Assembly (NCBI GenBank): GCA_944353735.1
Contig: CALVPU010000014.1
Location: 1-9,505, forward strand
Reading direction: 5' to 3'
Length of the DNA: 9,505 nucleotides
DNA from: an uncultured Eubacteriales bacterium
GTDB taxonomy: Bacteria > Bacillota > Clostridia > Christensenellales > Aristaeellaceae
This document shows positions 1 to 6,222 of this stretch, in pieces; position 1 is the first letter of the stretch, and each line of letters opens with the position of its first letter. The position numbers were made by a program, and so were the translations under genes. The notes under the pieces are model-generated. The model worked only from the letters and a program-made list of their open reading frames with translations. It was not told the DNA's origin and searched no databases.

Positions 1-276
1 AGCGCGGGAAGCGCGAAGGGGAGCGGACCGTTGACCTGTGCGGTTTTCAAGGTGCGGAAGACGCCGCAGAGCGGGCGCAGCGAGGGCTGAGCGAAGAGGC
101 CGGGCGAGCCGGAAGGCGAGCGGAGGCGGAGCAAGGCAGGAGCTGAGCGACAGAGCGCGAGTGAAGCCGAAAGGCGGGCGCGAAGCGCAAGGGCGAGGCA
201 AGCGCGAGAGCGCAAGAGCAGCGTGACGCGCAGCAACGCCAGACAGGCGCGAAGCGGCAGAAAATCGAATACCATT
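1..276. other. Purine-rich low-complexity spacer upstream of first 5S rRNA
   Basis: No gene is supported here. The plus strand is strongly purine-biased, with many short GCGAG/GCGAAG/GGCGAG words. The short open frames on either strand have the Arg/Ala/Ser-rich composition expected of chance frames in GC-rich DNA. Around 31-59 there is a short stretch (TTGACC, then GGTTTTCAAGGTG at 41-53) that resembles the trailer following 23S rRNA in Firmicutes, but the 30 bases before it do not match a 23S 3' end. No clear promoter for the 5S gene was found in this block, so that gene may depend on transcription from further upstream. Confidence 0.5.
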
Positions 277-392
277 TCCGGTGACTATCGCCTGAGGGAT
301 CCACCTGTTCCCATACCGAACACAGAAGTTAAGCCTCAGCACGCTGAAGGTACTTGGCTGGAAACGGCCCGGGAGACTAGGTCGTCGCCGGA
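277..392 (+). rRNA. rrf: 5S ribosomal RNA, copy 1
   Basis: This is the 5S RNA of the large ribosomal subunit. The hallmark core CCCATACCGAACACAGAAGT lies at 310-329. The terminal helix closes as TCCGGTG (277-283) with CGCCGGA (386-392), including one G-U pair, giving 116 nt. Helix II pairs CTGAGG (292-297) with CCTCAG (334-339) perfectly. It differs from the second 5S copy in this window by several substitutions that are compensated across helix II, so both copies look functional. No 16S or 23S gene is visible next to it. A strong intrinsic terminator follows 9 nt after its end. Ends are accurate to a base or two. Confidence 0.95.
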
Positions 393-401
393 TTCAATTT
401 C

Positions 402-432
402 AGAGGACGTTCTCGCAACGTCCTCTCTTTTT
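402..432 (+). terminator. Intrinsic terminator of 5S copy 1
   Basis: A perfect 10-bp stem, AGAGGACGTT (402-411) with AACGTCCTCT (417-426), has a 5-nt loop. A T-rich tail CTTTTT follows, then GCGTTTT. It lies directly after the 5S gene on the same strand. Confidence 0.9.
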
Positions 433-530
433 GCGTTTTGGCATGGCGCTTCCAAACGTGTCCGACGGAATGGCTCAGAGGACGTCCCCGCAGCGCCTGG
501 TCTTTTGCATTCATTCGTTCGTCAAATACT

Positions 531-561
531 GGGAGCGGATGCCGCCACGGCATCCGCTCCC
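531..561. repeat. Perfect 14-bp inverted repeat (hairpin) in repeat unit 1
   Basis: GGGAGCGGATGCCG (531-544) is the exact reverse complement of CGGCATCCGCTCCC (548-561), with a 3-nt spacer. No T-run follows on either strand, so it is not a standard intrinsic terminator. It could act as a structured 3' end, a protein-binding palindrome or simply a repeat component. Confidence 0.85.
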
Positions 562-678
562 CAATTCCCGATGGTCTTCGCAAAGCTGCAATGGCAAACC
601 GCCAAGCGTCGCCGGAATGGCTCAGAGAACGTCCCCGCAGCGCCCTTTCCCTTTGCATTCATTCGTTCGTCAAACACT

Positions 679-709
679 GGGAGCGGATGCCGTGGTGACA
701 TCCGCTCCC
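679..709. repeat. 11-bp inverted repeat (hairpin) in repeat unit 2
   Basis: GGGAGCGGATG (679-689) pairs with CATCCGCTCCC (699-709) across a 9-nt loop. It is the counterpart of the 531-561 hairpin, with the inner three pairs lost. On the minus strand it lies 62 nt beyond the DUF1989 stop codon, so it might act as a 3'-end hairpin for that transcript; no T-run supports termination. Confidence 0.75.
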
Positions 710-770
710 CAATTCCCGATGGCTTTCGCAAAGTTGCAATGGCAAACCGCCAATTGCCCGCCGGAATGGT

Positions 771-1388
771 TTAGAGAACATCCCCGCAACGCCCGCTCCT
801 TTTGCATTCGTCCGTTCGTTTTTCCTCGGAAATCGGCTGCTGGGGAAAGCACCTGCCTCGCAGCGACTTGATCGCCGCGCACTCCCCGACGATGACCTTG
901 ACGGGCGTGCACTTTCCGCCATTGCAATCGCTTTCAGAGACGCTGCAGGTCGCTATGCCCAGCCGCACATCCATTCGTGCCCGCAGGACAATCCTGTCTC
1001 CCGGCCTGGAGATGGGCTTTCTGACCTCGATCCTTCCGTCGGGCGCGACTGCGGTATGCATGAACAGGTTAATCGGACGGATGATTGGTCGGTTTTCGCC
1101 AAGACTGCGGTTGATGTTGTCGAAGCAGTTTGGGTGTTCGCTGCCGTTGCGATAGAAAAAGTCGTACATCTCTGGGCGGCAACAGGGATGGAGCAGGTCG
1201 TGCTCGCCGACGTCGTCCGCGAGAATCTCGAACATCGGTCGGTACAGGTTGGAATAGATCAGATCGCCGATCTGCAGCCGAAGCGATTCGTTGCAATCGA
1301 TCGTGACGCCAGGTGAGACAAATTCGTCGGGATTTCCGGCGCGCTCGGCGAAGAAGTCGACGACCTGGGCGCCCTCAAGGTCGACCAC
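771..1388 (-). CDS. DUF1989 (urea carboxylase-associated type) protein, start codon apparently lost
   Basis: The translated frame matches the DUF1989 family, whose members are often found beside urea carboxylase or amino-acid/amide metabolism genes; the biochemical role is poorly defined. Visible family features, in order: DLEGAQVVDFFAE near the start, SPGVTIDCN, HDLLHPCCRPEMYDFF, HPNCFDNINRSL, NLFMHTAVAPDGRI, ISRPGDRIVLRARMDV, and a Cys-rich end, ATCSVSESDCNGGKCTP. The only available start is GTG at 1388, but homology-like sequence continues upstream in frame (FETLILARHGAAIDVKEGQTIA) to a CCG codon at 1457-1455. That codon sits 5 nt after a perfect AGGAGG (1468-1463), where a start should be. 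An in-frame stop lies at 1490-1488. The C-terminal family region ends near residue 169; the last 36 or so residues are unusual, and most of them and the stop fall in the 433-830 repeats. The gene is about 100 nt downstream of, and co-directional with, the LysR gene, so the two may be co-transcribed. It may be a decaying gene. Confidence 0.7.
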   Translation of the reverse strand: MVDLEGAQVVDFFAERAGNPDEFVSPGVTIDCNESLRLQIGDLIYSNLYRPMFEILADDVGEHDLLHPCCRPEMYDFFYRNGSEHPNCFDNINRSLGENRPIIRPINLFMHTAVAPDGRIEVRKPISRPGDRIVLRARMDVRLGIATCSVSESDCNGGKCTPVKVIVGECAAIKSLRGRCFPQQPISEEKRTDECKRSGRCGDVL

Positions 1389-1462
1389 GGCGATGGTTTG
1401 TCCCTCTTTGACGTCGATTGCCGCGCCGTGACGCGCGAGGATGAGGGTTTCGAACGGGATAT

Positions 1463-1468
1463 CCTCCT
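1463..1468 (-). promoter_or_regulatory. Ribosome-binding site upstream of DUF1989 frame
   Basis: The minus strand reads AGGAGG at 1468-1463. Five bases later the DUF1989 frame has CCG instead of ATG, GTG or TTG. The site implies that translation once began at 1457 rather than at the internal GTG (1388). Confidence 0.6.
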
Positions 1469-1555
1469 CAAGTGGTTTTCGACATTTTCATGAAGGGCGG
1501 AGCCGTCATCCCTCCCGCTCCGGCAGACTGAACTTGGCGGCGTGTGCGGCTTGCC

Positions 1556-2503
1556 TTACGGCGCTTCGCGCTCCGGCAGCTTGAGCTTGGCGATGTGCTC
1601 GGCGAGCAGGCGCAGGTATTCGCGGGCGATGTCGCCCGGAACGTGCCCGCGCTTGGCGAGCGTGCCGACGCGCAGCGGCTCGGGCTGATCGGCAAACGGC
1701 AGCGCGACCAGCTCCGTGTTGCGGCGCTTGAAGTAGATGTCGAGGTTGAAGTTGGGCAGGTCGGCGCCGATGCTGAAGGCGTCCGTGCTGCGCAGGATGG
1801 ACATCTTCGTGGCGCGGTCGCAGACGTGCACGTTCTTTTTCAGCGATTCAAAGAACACGCATTCCTCGGAATAGTAGCTCGGCGCACGGCGCTGGTCGTA
1901 GGTGACGAAGGGATAGGCGGCAAGGTCGGCGAGCGACACGCGCTCGCGCCCGGCGAGGGGATGGCGCTTGCGCAGAAAGGCGTAGACGTTCAGACGCGCC
2001 AGCTCGGTGAACAGCAGGTCGTGGTTGCTCAGCGCGCCGCGGATGAGCGCCAGCTGCTCGGGCAGGAACGCCGCCACGCCCAGCTCGCTGCGTCCGGCGC
2101 TGACGTCCTGAAGGATGGCGTGGGTTTCCGTCTCGCGAAAGGCGACGTCGTAGCCGCCGGCGGGCAGGCGCTCGAGCAGCTCGTCGAAGGCGCGCACCGC
2201 GAACGGCAGGTGCTGCGCGGAGACGGAGAAGTGCGCCGGCGCGCGGTCGCGCTCGCGATAGCGCGTCAGCAGCCCGTCGGCGCGCTCGATCAGCTCGCGG
2301 CAGTGGCGCACGCAGTCCTCGCCGTCCGCCGTCAGCATCACGCCGCGGTTTGTGCGCCGGAAGATGCGGATGCCCAGTTCCTCCTCGGTGTCGCGCACGG
2401 CGGCGGACAGCGCCGACTGCGACATGAACAGCGACTGCGCCGCCTGCGAAAACGAACGGCAGCGCGCCACCTCGACGATGTAGCGCAGATTTTGCAGCGT
2501 CAT
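1556..2503 (-). CDS. LysR-type transcriptional regulator
   Basis: A 315-residue protein, the usual LysR-type length. The N-terminal winged helix-turn-helix occupies residues 1-60: MTLQNLRYIVEVARCRSFSQ, AAQSLFMSQSALSAAVRDTE, EELGIRIFRRTNRGVMLTAD. A linker helix and a two-lobed effector-binding domain (about 90-300) follow. It should be a cytoplasmic DNA-binding activator or repressor that responds to a small molecule; the ligand cannot be read from the sequence. The ATG at 2503 is chosen because GGGAGG lies 7 nt upstream. An extended -10 promoter leaves a leader of only about 14 nt. The DUF1989 gene lies downstream on the same strand, and a DUF6273 gene is divergent; either could be a target, as LysR regulators often control their divergent neighbour. 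Confidence 0.93.
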   Translation of the reverse strand: MTLQNLRYIVEVARCRSFSQAAQSLFMSQSALSAAVRDTEEELGIRIFRRTNRGVMLTADGEDCVRHCRELIERADGLLTRYRERDRAPAHFSVSAQHLPFAVRAFDELLERLPAGGYDVAFRETETHAILQDVSAGRSELGVAAFLPEQLALIRGALSNHDLLFTELARLNVYAFLRKRHPLAGRERVSLADLAAYPFVTYDQRRAPSYYSEECVFFESLKKNVHVCDRATKMSILRSTDAFSIGADLPNFNLDIYFKRRNTELVALPFADQPEPLRVGTLAKRGHVPGDIAREYLRLLAEHIAKLKLPEREAP

Positions 2504-2523
2504 GCGGTTCCCTCCCCGCCTCC

Positions 2524-2552
2524 ATTATAGCAGATCGCGCCGCGCCGGAAAA
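2524..2552 (-). promoter_or_regulatory. Promoter of LysR gene (extended -10)
   Basis: On the minus strand TGCTATAAT (2532-2524) is a consensus extended -10. The -35 position, TTTTCC (2552-2547) at 17-nt spacing, is weak. The start would fall near 2517, giving a very short leader that holds only the ribosome-binding site. Confidence 0.7.
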
Positions 2553-2578
2553 GGCCGCTATCGAAAAAAGCGATGGCA

Positions 2579-2600
2579 GGCGAACGAAAACGGGTTCGCC
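2579..2600. promoter_or_regulatory. Inverted repeat between divergent promoters, candidate operator
   Basis: GGCGAAC (2579-2585) and GTTCGCC (2594-2600) form a perfect 7-bp dyad with an 8-bp spacer. It lies between the divergent LysR and DUF6273 promoters, centred about 54 bp upstream of the predicted DUF6273 start. Position and symmetry fit a LysR-type operator, but the link is inference. Confidence 0.35.
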
Positions 2601-2607
2601 GCCGCGC

Positions 2608-2637
2608 TTGATTCCTTTCCAGAGGCGATGCTATACT
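2608..2637 (+). promoter_or_regulatory. Promoter of DUF6273 gene
   Basis: TTGATT (2608-2613) and TATACT (2632-2637) are separated by 18 nt, and TGC immediately precedes the -10 box. The predicted start is near 2644, about 25 nt before the ATG. Confidence 0.7.
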
Positions 2638-2668
2638 CGAACCATCAGCACGACGGGAGGAATTGCAG

Positions 2669-3334
2669 ATGAACGGCGAGAGCATGGAGGCGCTGTACCG
2701 GCAGGCAAGGGCGCGCTACGACCACCGCGCGGGCGAGGACGACGTGAGCGAGGCGCGGGCGATGTTTTGTCAGCTGGGCGATTACGCCGACGCGGCGCGC
2801 TACGTGGAGAGGTGCGACCTGCTGATGCGCTTTGCGCGCGGCAAGTCGGTCGAGTTTGGCAGAGGCATTCGCTGGCGCGTGGTCGACGAGCGCGGGCGCA
2901 TGCGGCTGCTGCTCGCCGAGGGCGACGTCGCCCATCACGTCTACGACGACCAGCTGCGCGACACCTCGTGGAGCGAGTGCTCGCTGCGCAGGTGGCTCAA
3001 CCGCGAGTTCCTGCAGGCGGCGTTTGCGCCCGAGGAGCGCGCGCACATCGTCTCCAGCGTGGTGCACAACCGCCGCAGCCCCAAGTTCTTCACCAACGGC
3101 GGCGCCAACACCGTGGACAAGGTGTTCATCCCCGACGTGGAGGAGATCGAGCGCTACCAGCCCGGCGAGGCCGACCGCGCCGGCGAGGGCTGGTGGTGGC
3201 TGCGCACGCCGGGATGCAACCTGTTCAGCGCCGCCAGCGTCTATCGCGACGGCTCCATCTACGACATCGGCATCAACGTCAACTATGCGCTCGGCGGCGT
3301 GCGCCCGATGCTGTGGGTGCTGCTCAGGGTGTGA
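2669..3334 (+). CDS. DUF6273 domain-containing protein
   Basis: A 221-residue protein of unknown function. The N-terminal 50 residues form a helical, TPR-like segment of the kind seen in related clostridial proteins: YRQARARYDH, then EARAMFCQLGDYADAARYVE and a Cys. Residues about 65-221 carry the DUF6273 pattern: IRWRVVDERGRMRLLLAE, then WSECSLRRWLNREFLQAAFA with PEERAHI, a GGANTVDKVFIPDVEEIERY segment, GWWWLRTPGCN, DGSIYDIG and the closing GGVRPMLWVLL. This family is common in gut clostridia, usually as cell-surface or cytoplasmic proteins; there is no signal peptide or membrane segment here. ATG 2669 is preferred over a TTG at 2663 because GGGAGG (2655-2660) is then 8 nt away. It is transcribed divergently from LysR, and its stop is 28 nt before the 5S promoter. 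Confidence 0.88.
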   Translation: MNGESMEALYRQARARYDHRAGEDDVSEARAMFCQLGDYADAARYVERCDLLMRFARGKSVEFGRGIRWRVVDERGRMRLLLAEGDVAHHVYDDQLRDTSWSECSLRRWLNREFLQAAFAPEERAHIVSSVVHNRRSPKFFTNGGANTVDKVFIPDVEEIERYQPGEADRAGEGWWWLRTPGCNLFSAASVYRDGSIYDIGINVNYALGGVRPMLWVLLRV

Positions 3335-3362
3335 AGCGACGGTTATTTTACAATGGCGGACC

Positions 3363-3391
3363 TTGACAGGCCCGCCCGCCTGTGCTAGAAT
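3363..3391 (+). promoter_or_regulatory. Promoter of solitary 5S rRNA copy 2
   Basis: A consensus TTGACA (3363-3368) and TAGAAT (3386-3391) have the ideal 17-nt spacer, with an extended TGC just before the -10. The predicted start, near 3398, is about 8 nt before the mature 5S end. This is the strongest promoter in the window. Confidence 0.88.
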
Positions 3392-3405
3392 AATTCCATT
3401 CCTTT

Positions 3406-3521
3406 TCCGGTGGCAATGGCTTGGAGGTTCCACCTGTTCCCATACCGAACACAGAAGTTAAGCTCCAACGCGCCAAAGGTACTTGGCTGGAAACGGCCCG
3501 GGAGACGAGGTCGCCGCCGGA
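3406..3521 (+). rRNA. rrf: 5S ribosomal RNA, copy 2 (solitary)
   Basis: The 116-nt molecule has the conserved core CCCATACCGAACACAGAAGT at 3439-3458. Its terminal helix is TCCGGTG (3406-3412) with CGCCGGA (3515-3521). Helix II pairs TTGGAG (3421-3426) with CTCCAA (3463-3468). It has its own promoter and terminator and no adjacent 16S or 23S, so it is a free-standing transcription unit. It is identical to copy 1 in the central core and differs mainly in helix I/II flanks and the distal arm. Confidence 0.96.
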
Positions 3522-3528
3522 TTCCACG

Positions 3529-3563
3529 GGGGGCGTTCACAACAGTGGGCGTCTTCTTTTTTT
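3529..3563 (+). terminator. Intrinsic terminator of 5S copy 2
   Basis: A 12-bp stem with several G-U pairs, centred on TTCAC (3536-3540) / GTGGG (3545-3549) with loop AACA, is followed by a run of seven T (3557-3563). Position and T-run support termination of the 5S transcript. Confidence 0.8.
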
Positions 3564-4050
3564 GCGCGCTTTGCGCGAAACAGCGCCGCGGGGCGCGGCT
3601 GCGGGGCGCGCTTGCGCAAGGGATGCGGCTGCGCGCCGAGATGCATGCCGTGTTCTACGAGCGTGTTGCCGCGAGGTGTGCCGTGTTCTGCGGTTCTGCA
3701 CCCGCGCGCCAAGATGAGCGCCGAAGTTTTGCGACCGCGCTGCCGCGAGGTGCGCCTGCGCGCTGCGGTTCTGCGAGCGTGTTGCCGAGCTGCGCGCCGT
3801 GTTCTGCGACCGTGCGCCGAGATGCACGCCGAAGTTTTGCGCCCGTGCCGCCGCGAGGTGCGCCGTGTTCTGCGGGGAAGGCGTCGCCCGCGGCGGCGCG
3901 CCGCGCGCGGCATGAGAAGGGCACATGGGAAAGCGCGCCGGAAGCCGGCTTCGAACGCGCCGGACCAAATCGTCCGAAAGTGCGATTACGGCGACCGGCT
4001 TGTGTGGAAACGGTCCGGTTGGACCGGATTTGCGCGCGCCTGGCGCAACA
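3564..4050. repeat. GC-rich spacer with degenerate direct repeats
   Basis: No gene is supported here. Three related units of about 60 bp begin near 3635, 3708 and 3816. They share GCC(G/A)AGATG, GCCG, GAAGTTTTGCG (units 2 and 3), TGCCGCGAGGTG and GCCGTGTTCTGCGG. Flanking shorter echoes of the same words occur throughout. The open frames on both strands have Arg/Ala-rich, non-conserved-looking translations. Near the right end, AAATCGTCCGAAA occurs at 3967-3979 and again at 4052-4064 in the tRNA-side hairpin. A small dyad, CGGTCC-GGTT-GGACCG, lies near 4010-4025. Confidence 0.6.
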
Positions 4051-4053
4051 GAA

Positions 4054-4081
4054 ATCGTCCGAAAAATCGTTTTCGGACGAT
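4054..4081 (-). terminator. Hairpin downstream of tRNA-Leu, likely terminator
   Basis: A perfect 12-bp inverted repeat, ATCGTCCGAAAA (4054-4065) with TTTTCGGACGAT (4070-4081), has a 4-nt loop. It starts only 3 nt after the tRNA CCA end on the minus strand. On that strand it is followed by TTCTGTT, a modest T-rich tail, so termination of the tRNA transcript is the best reading. Confidence 0.65.
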
Positions 4082-4084
4082 CTG

Positions 4085-4380
4085 TGGTGGTGCCTACGGG
4101 ACTTGAACCCGTACGTCGTCTGACAGCGGATTTTCCTGCCACTCCATGTCGCCATGGCCGCCCGGGGGCGTTGTGGTCTGGACTCTCTCTTCGCCATAGC
4201 CGAGGCCACAGGCGGGCGGTGTAGAGTCTCTACGCGTTTACGGTCCGCGCGGGACCGACTTAGTTCGGTGTCGTCCGCGGGGGAGTTCCACCGAGTTAGC
4301 CGCCATCCACCGGGCGGTTTCCCCTCCCGGCGCTCAAATTCTGTTTAAGTCCGCGGCGTCTGCCATTCCGCCAAGGCACC
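4085..4380 (-). tRNA. tRNA-Leu(UAA) interrupted by a group I intron
   Basis: The 5' exon is 4380-4347 (34 nt) and the 3' exon is 4134-4085 (50 nt, CCA encoded), giving an 84-nt tRNA. The acceptor stem pairs GGTGCCT with AGGCACC, followed by discriminator A and CCA. The anticodon stem is GCGGA/TCCGC. The joined loop reads CTTAAAA, placing UAA at positions 34-36. The T-arm is ACGGG-TTCAAGT-CCCGT, and the long variable arm typical of class II tRNAs is present. The gene decodes UUA (and probably UUG by wobble). It has a near-consensus promoter and a downstream hairpin and appears to be a single-gene unit. A mature tRNA can form only after intron removal. Confidence 0.95.
4135..4346 (-). ncRNA. 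Group I self-splicing intron (IC3-like) in tRNA-Leu
   Basis: A 212-nt ribozyme with no room for a homing endonuclease. Elements seen on the minus strand: P1, exon CUU plus intron AAA (4349-4344) with UUUGAG (4338-4333), leaving the exon's last U (4347) in a U-G pair; P3, GGCGG (4304-4300) with CCGCC (4219-4215); P4, UCGGUG (4294-4289) with CACCGA (4270-4265); P6, CGGUCC (4257-4252) with GGACCG (4246-4241); P7, GACUCU (4228-4223) with AGAGUC (4186-4181); P8, CGCC (4214-4211) with GGCG (4195-4192); P9, CCAUG-GCGA-CAUGG (4157-4144). The last base is G (4135), the omega-G. The GUAGAGACU and GAGUCCAG core segments closely resemble the Azoarcus tRNA-Ile intron, a known IC3 ribozyme. Splicing activity is inferred, not shown. 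Confidence 0.93.
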
Positions 4381-4392
4381 CTGGTTTATGAA

Positions 4393-4421
4393 ATTATATC
4401 ATAAAAGCGGCGGAAAATCAA
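4393..4421 (-). promoter_or_regulatory. Promoter of tRNA-Leu
   Basis: On the minus strand TTGATT (4421-4416) and TATAAT (4398-4393) are 17 nt apart, with TGA before the -10 (extended -10). The predicted start is near 4386, only about 6 nt before the mature tRNA 5' end. Confidence 0.85.
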
Positions 4422-4423
4422 GC

Positions 4424-4464
4424 GCGGCGGCGGCGCGCCCGGCTGCGCGGAGTGCCGCCGCCGC
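4424..4464. repeat. 11-bp inverted repeat between tRNA-Leu and pckA
   Basis: GCGGCGGCGGC (4424-4434) is exactly complementary to GCCGCCGCCGC (4454-4464). It lies just upstream of the tRNA promoter -35, between two divergent transcription units, and may insulate them. It carries no T-run and may be only a GC-repeat effect. Confidence 0.5.
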
Positions 4465-4479
4465 GGGGCGTCCGCCCGA

Positions 4480-4510
4480 TTTCGCGCGCGCGAAAAGTTT
4501 TGTGTTTTTT
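4480..4510 (+). terminator. Orphan hairpin plus T-tract upstream of pckA promoter
   Basis: The palindrome TTTCGCGCGCGCGAAA (4480-4495) is followed by GTTTTGTGTTTTTT (4497-4510). It has the form of a plus-strand intrinsic terminator but lies upstream of the pckA promoter. It could block stray plus-strand transcription (antisense to the tRNA gene) from entering pckA. Confidence 0.35.
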
Positions 4511-4534
4511 ATTGTAGAATTAGCTTTTCACATA

Positions 4535-4563
4535 TTGCACACTTGCGCCGAGTAGGGTATACT
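4535..4563 (+). promoter_or_regulatory. Putative pckA promoter
   Basis: TTGCAC (4535-4540) and TATACT (4558-4563) are separated by 17 nt. Unlike most promoters here there is no TG before the -10. The start would be near 4570, giving a leader of about 37 nt with a strong ribosome-binding site. No riboswitch or attenuator fits in that leader. Confidence 0.6.
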
Positions 4564-4606
4564 AGTGAATGGTAGGGTAGACCAGATTTACAAGGAGGTA
4601 GTCCCG

Positions 4607-6211
<1,605 letters not shown>

Positions 6212-6222
6212 GGGCCACAGCG

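Larger units (their letters stand above)
433..830. repeat. Imperfect direct repeats derived from a 5S-end/terminator unit
   Basis: Two near-complete units and one partial unit of about 150 bp can be seen, at roughly 433-587, 588-736 and 737-830. Shared blocks are GGAATGG(C/T)T(C/T)AGAG followed by (A/G)AC(G/A)TCCCCGCA, then TTTGCATTC, CGTTCGTCAAA and ACTGGGAGCGGATG, a hairpin, CCAATTCCCGATGG, TTCGCAAAG and GCAATGGCAAACCGCC. The part of each unit beginning CCGGAATGG...CAGAG aligns with the 3' end of 5S copy 1 and its terminator (386-435). No convincing gene lies inside. The array overlaps the 3' end of the DUF1989 frame. Confidence 0.8.

Noticed and set aside
1..36. 23S rRNA 3' end at the left edge
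   Set aside because: Only TTGACC matches; the highly conserved GTACTAAT-type segment expected just upstream is absent.
1544..2530. Plus-strand open frame (328 residues) antisense to LysR
   Set aside because: It is a shadow of the LysR gene, with an alanine/arginine/valine-rich translation and no ribosome-binding logic.
3940..3967. tRNA-like T-loop (TTCGAAC followed by a CCGGACCA end)
   Set aside because: The flanking stems do not pair as a T-stem and no acceptor, D or anticodon arm can be found. It is a chance palindrome in GC-rich DNA.
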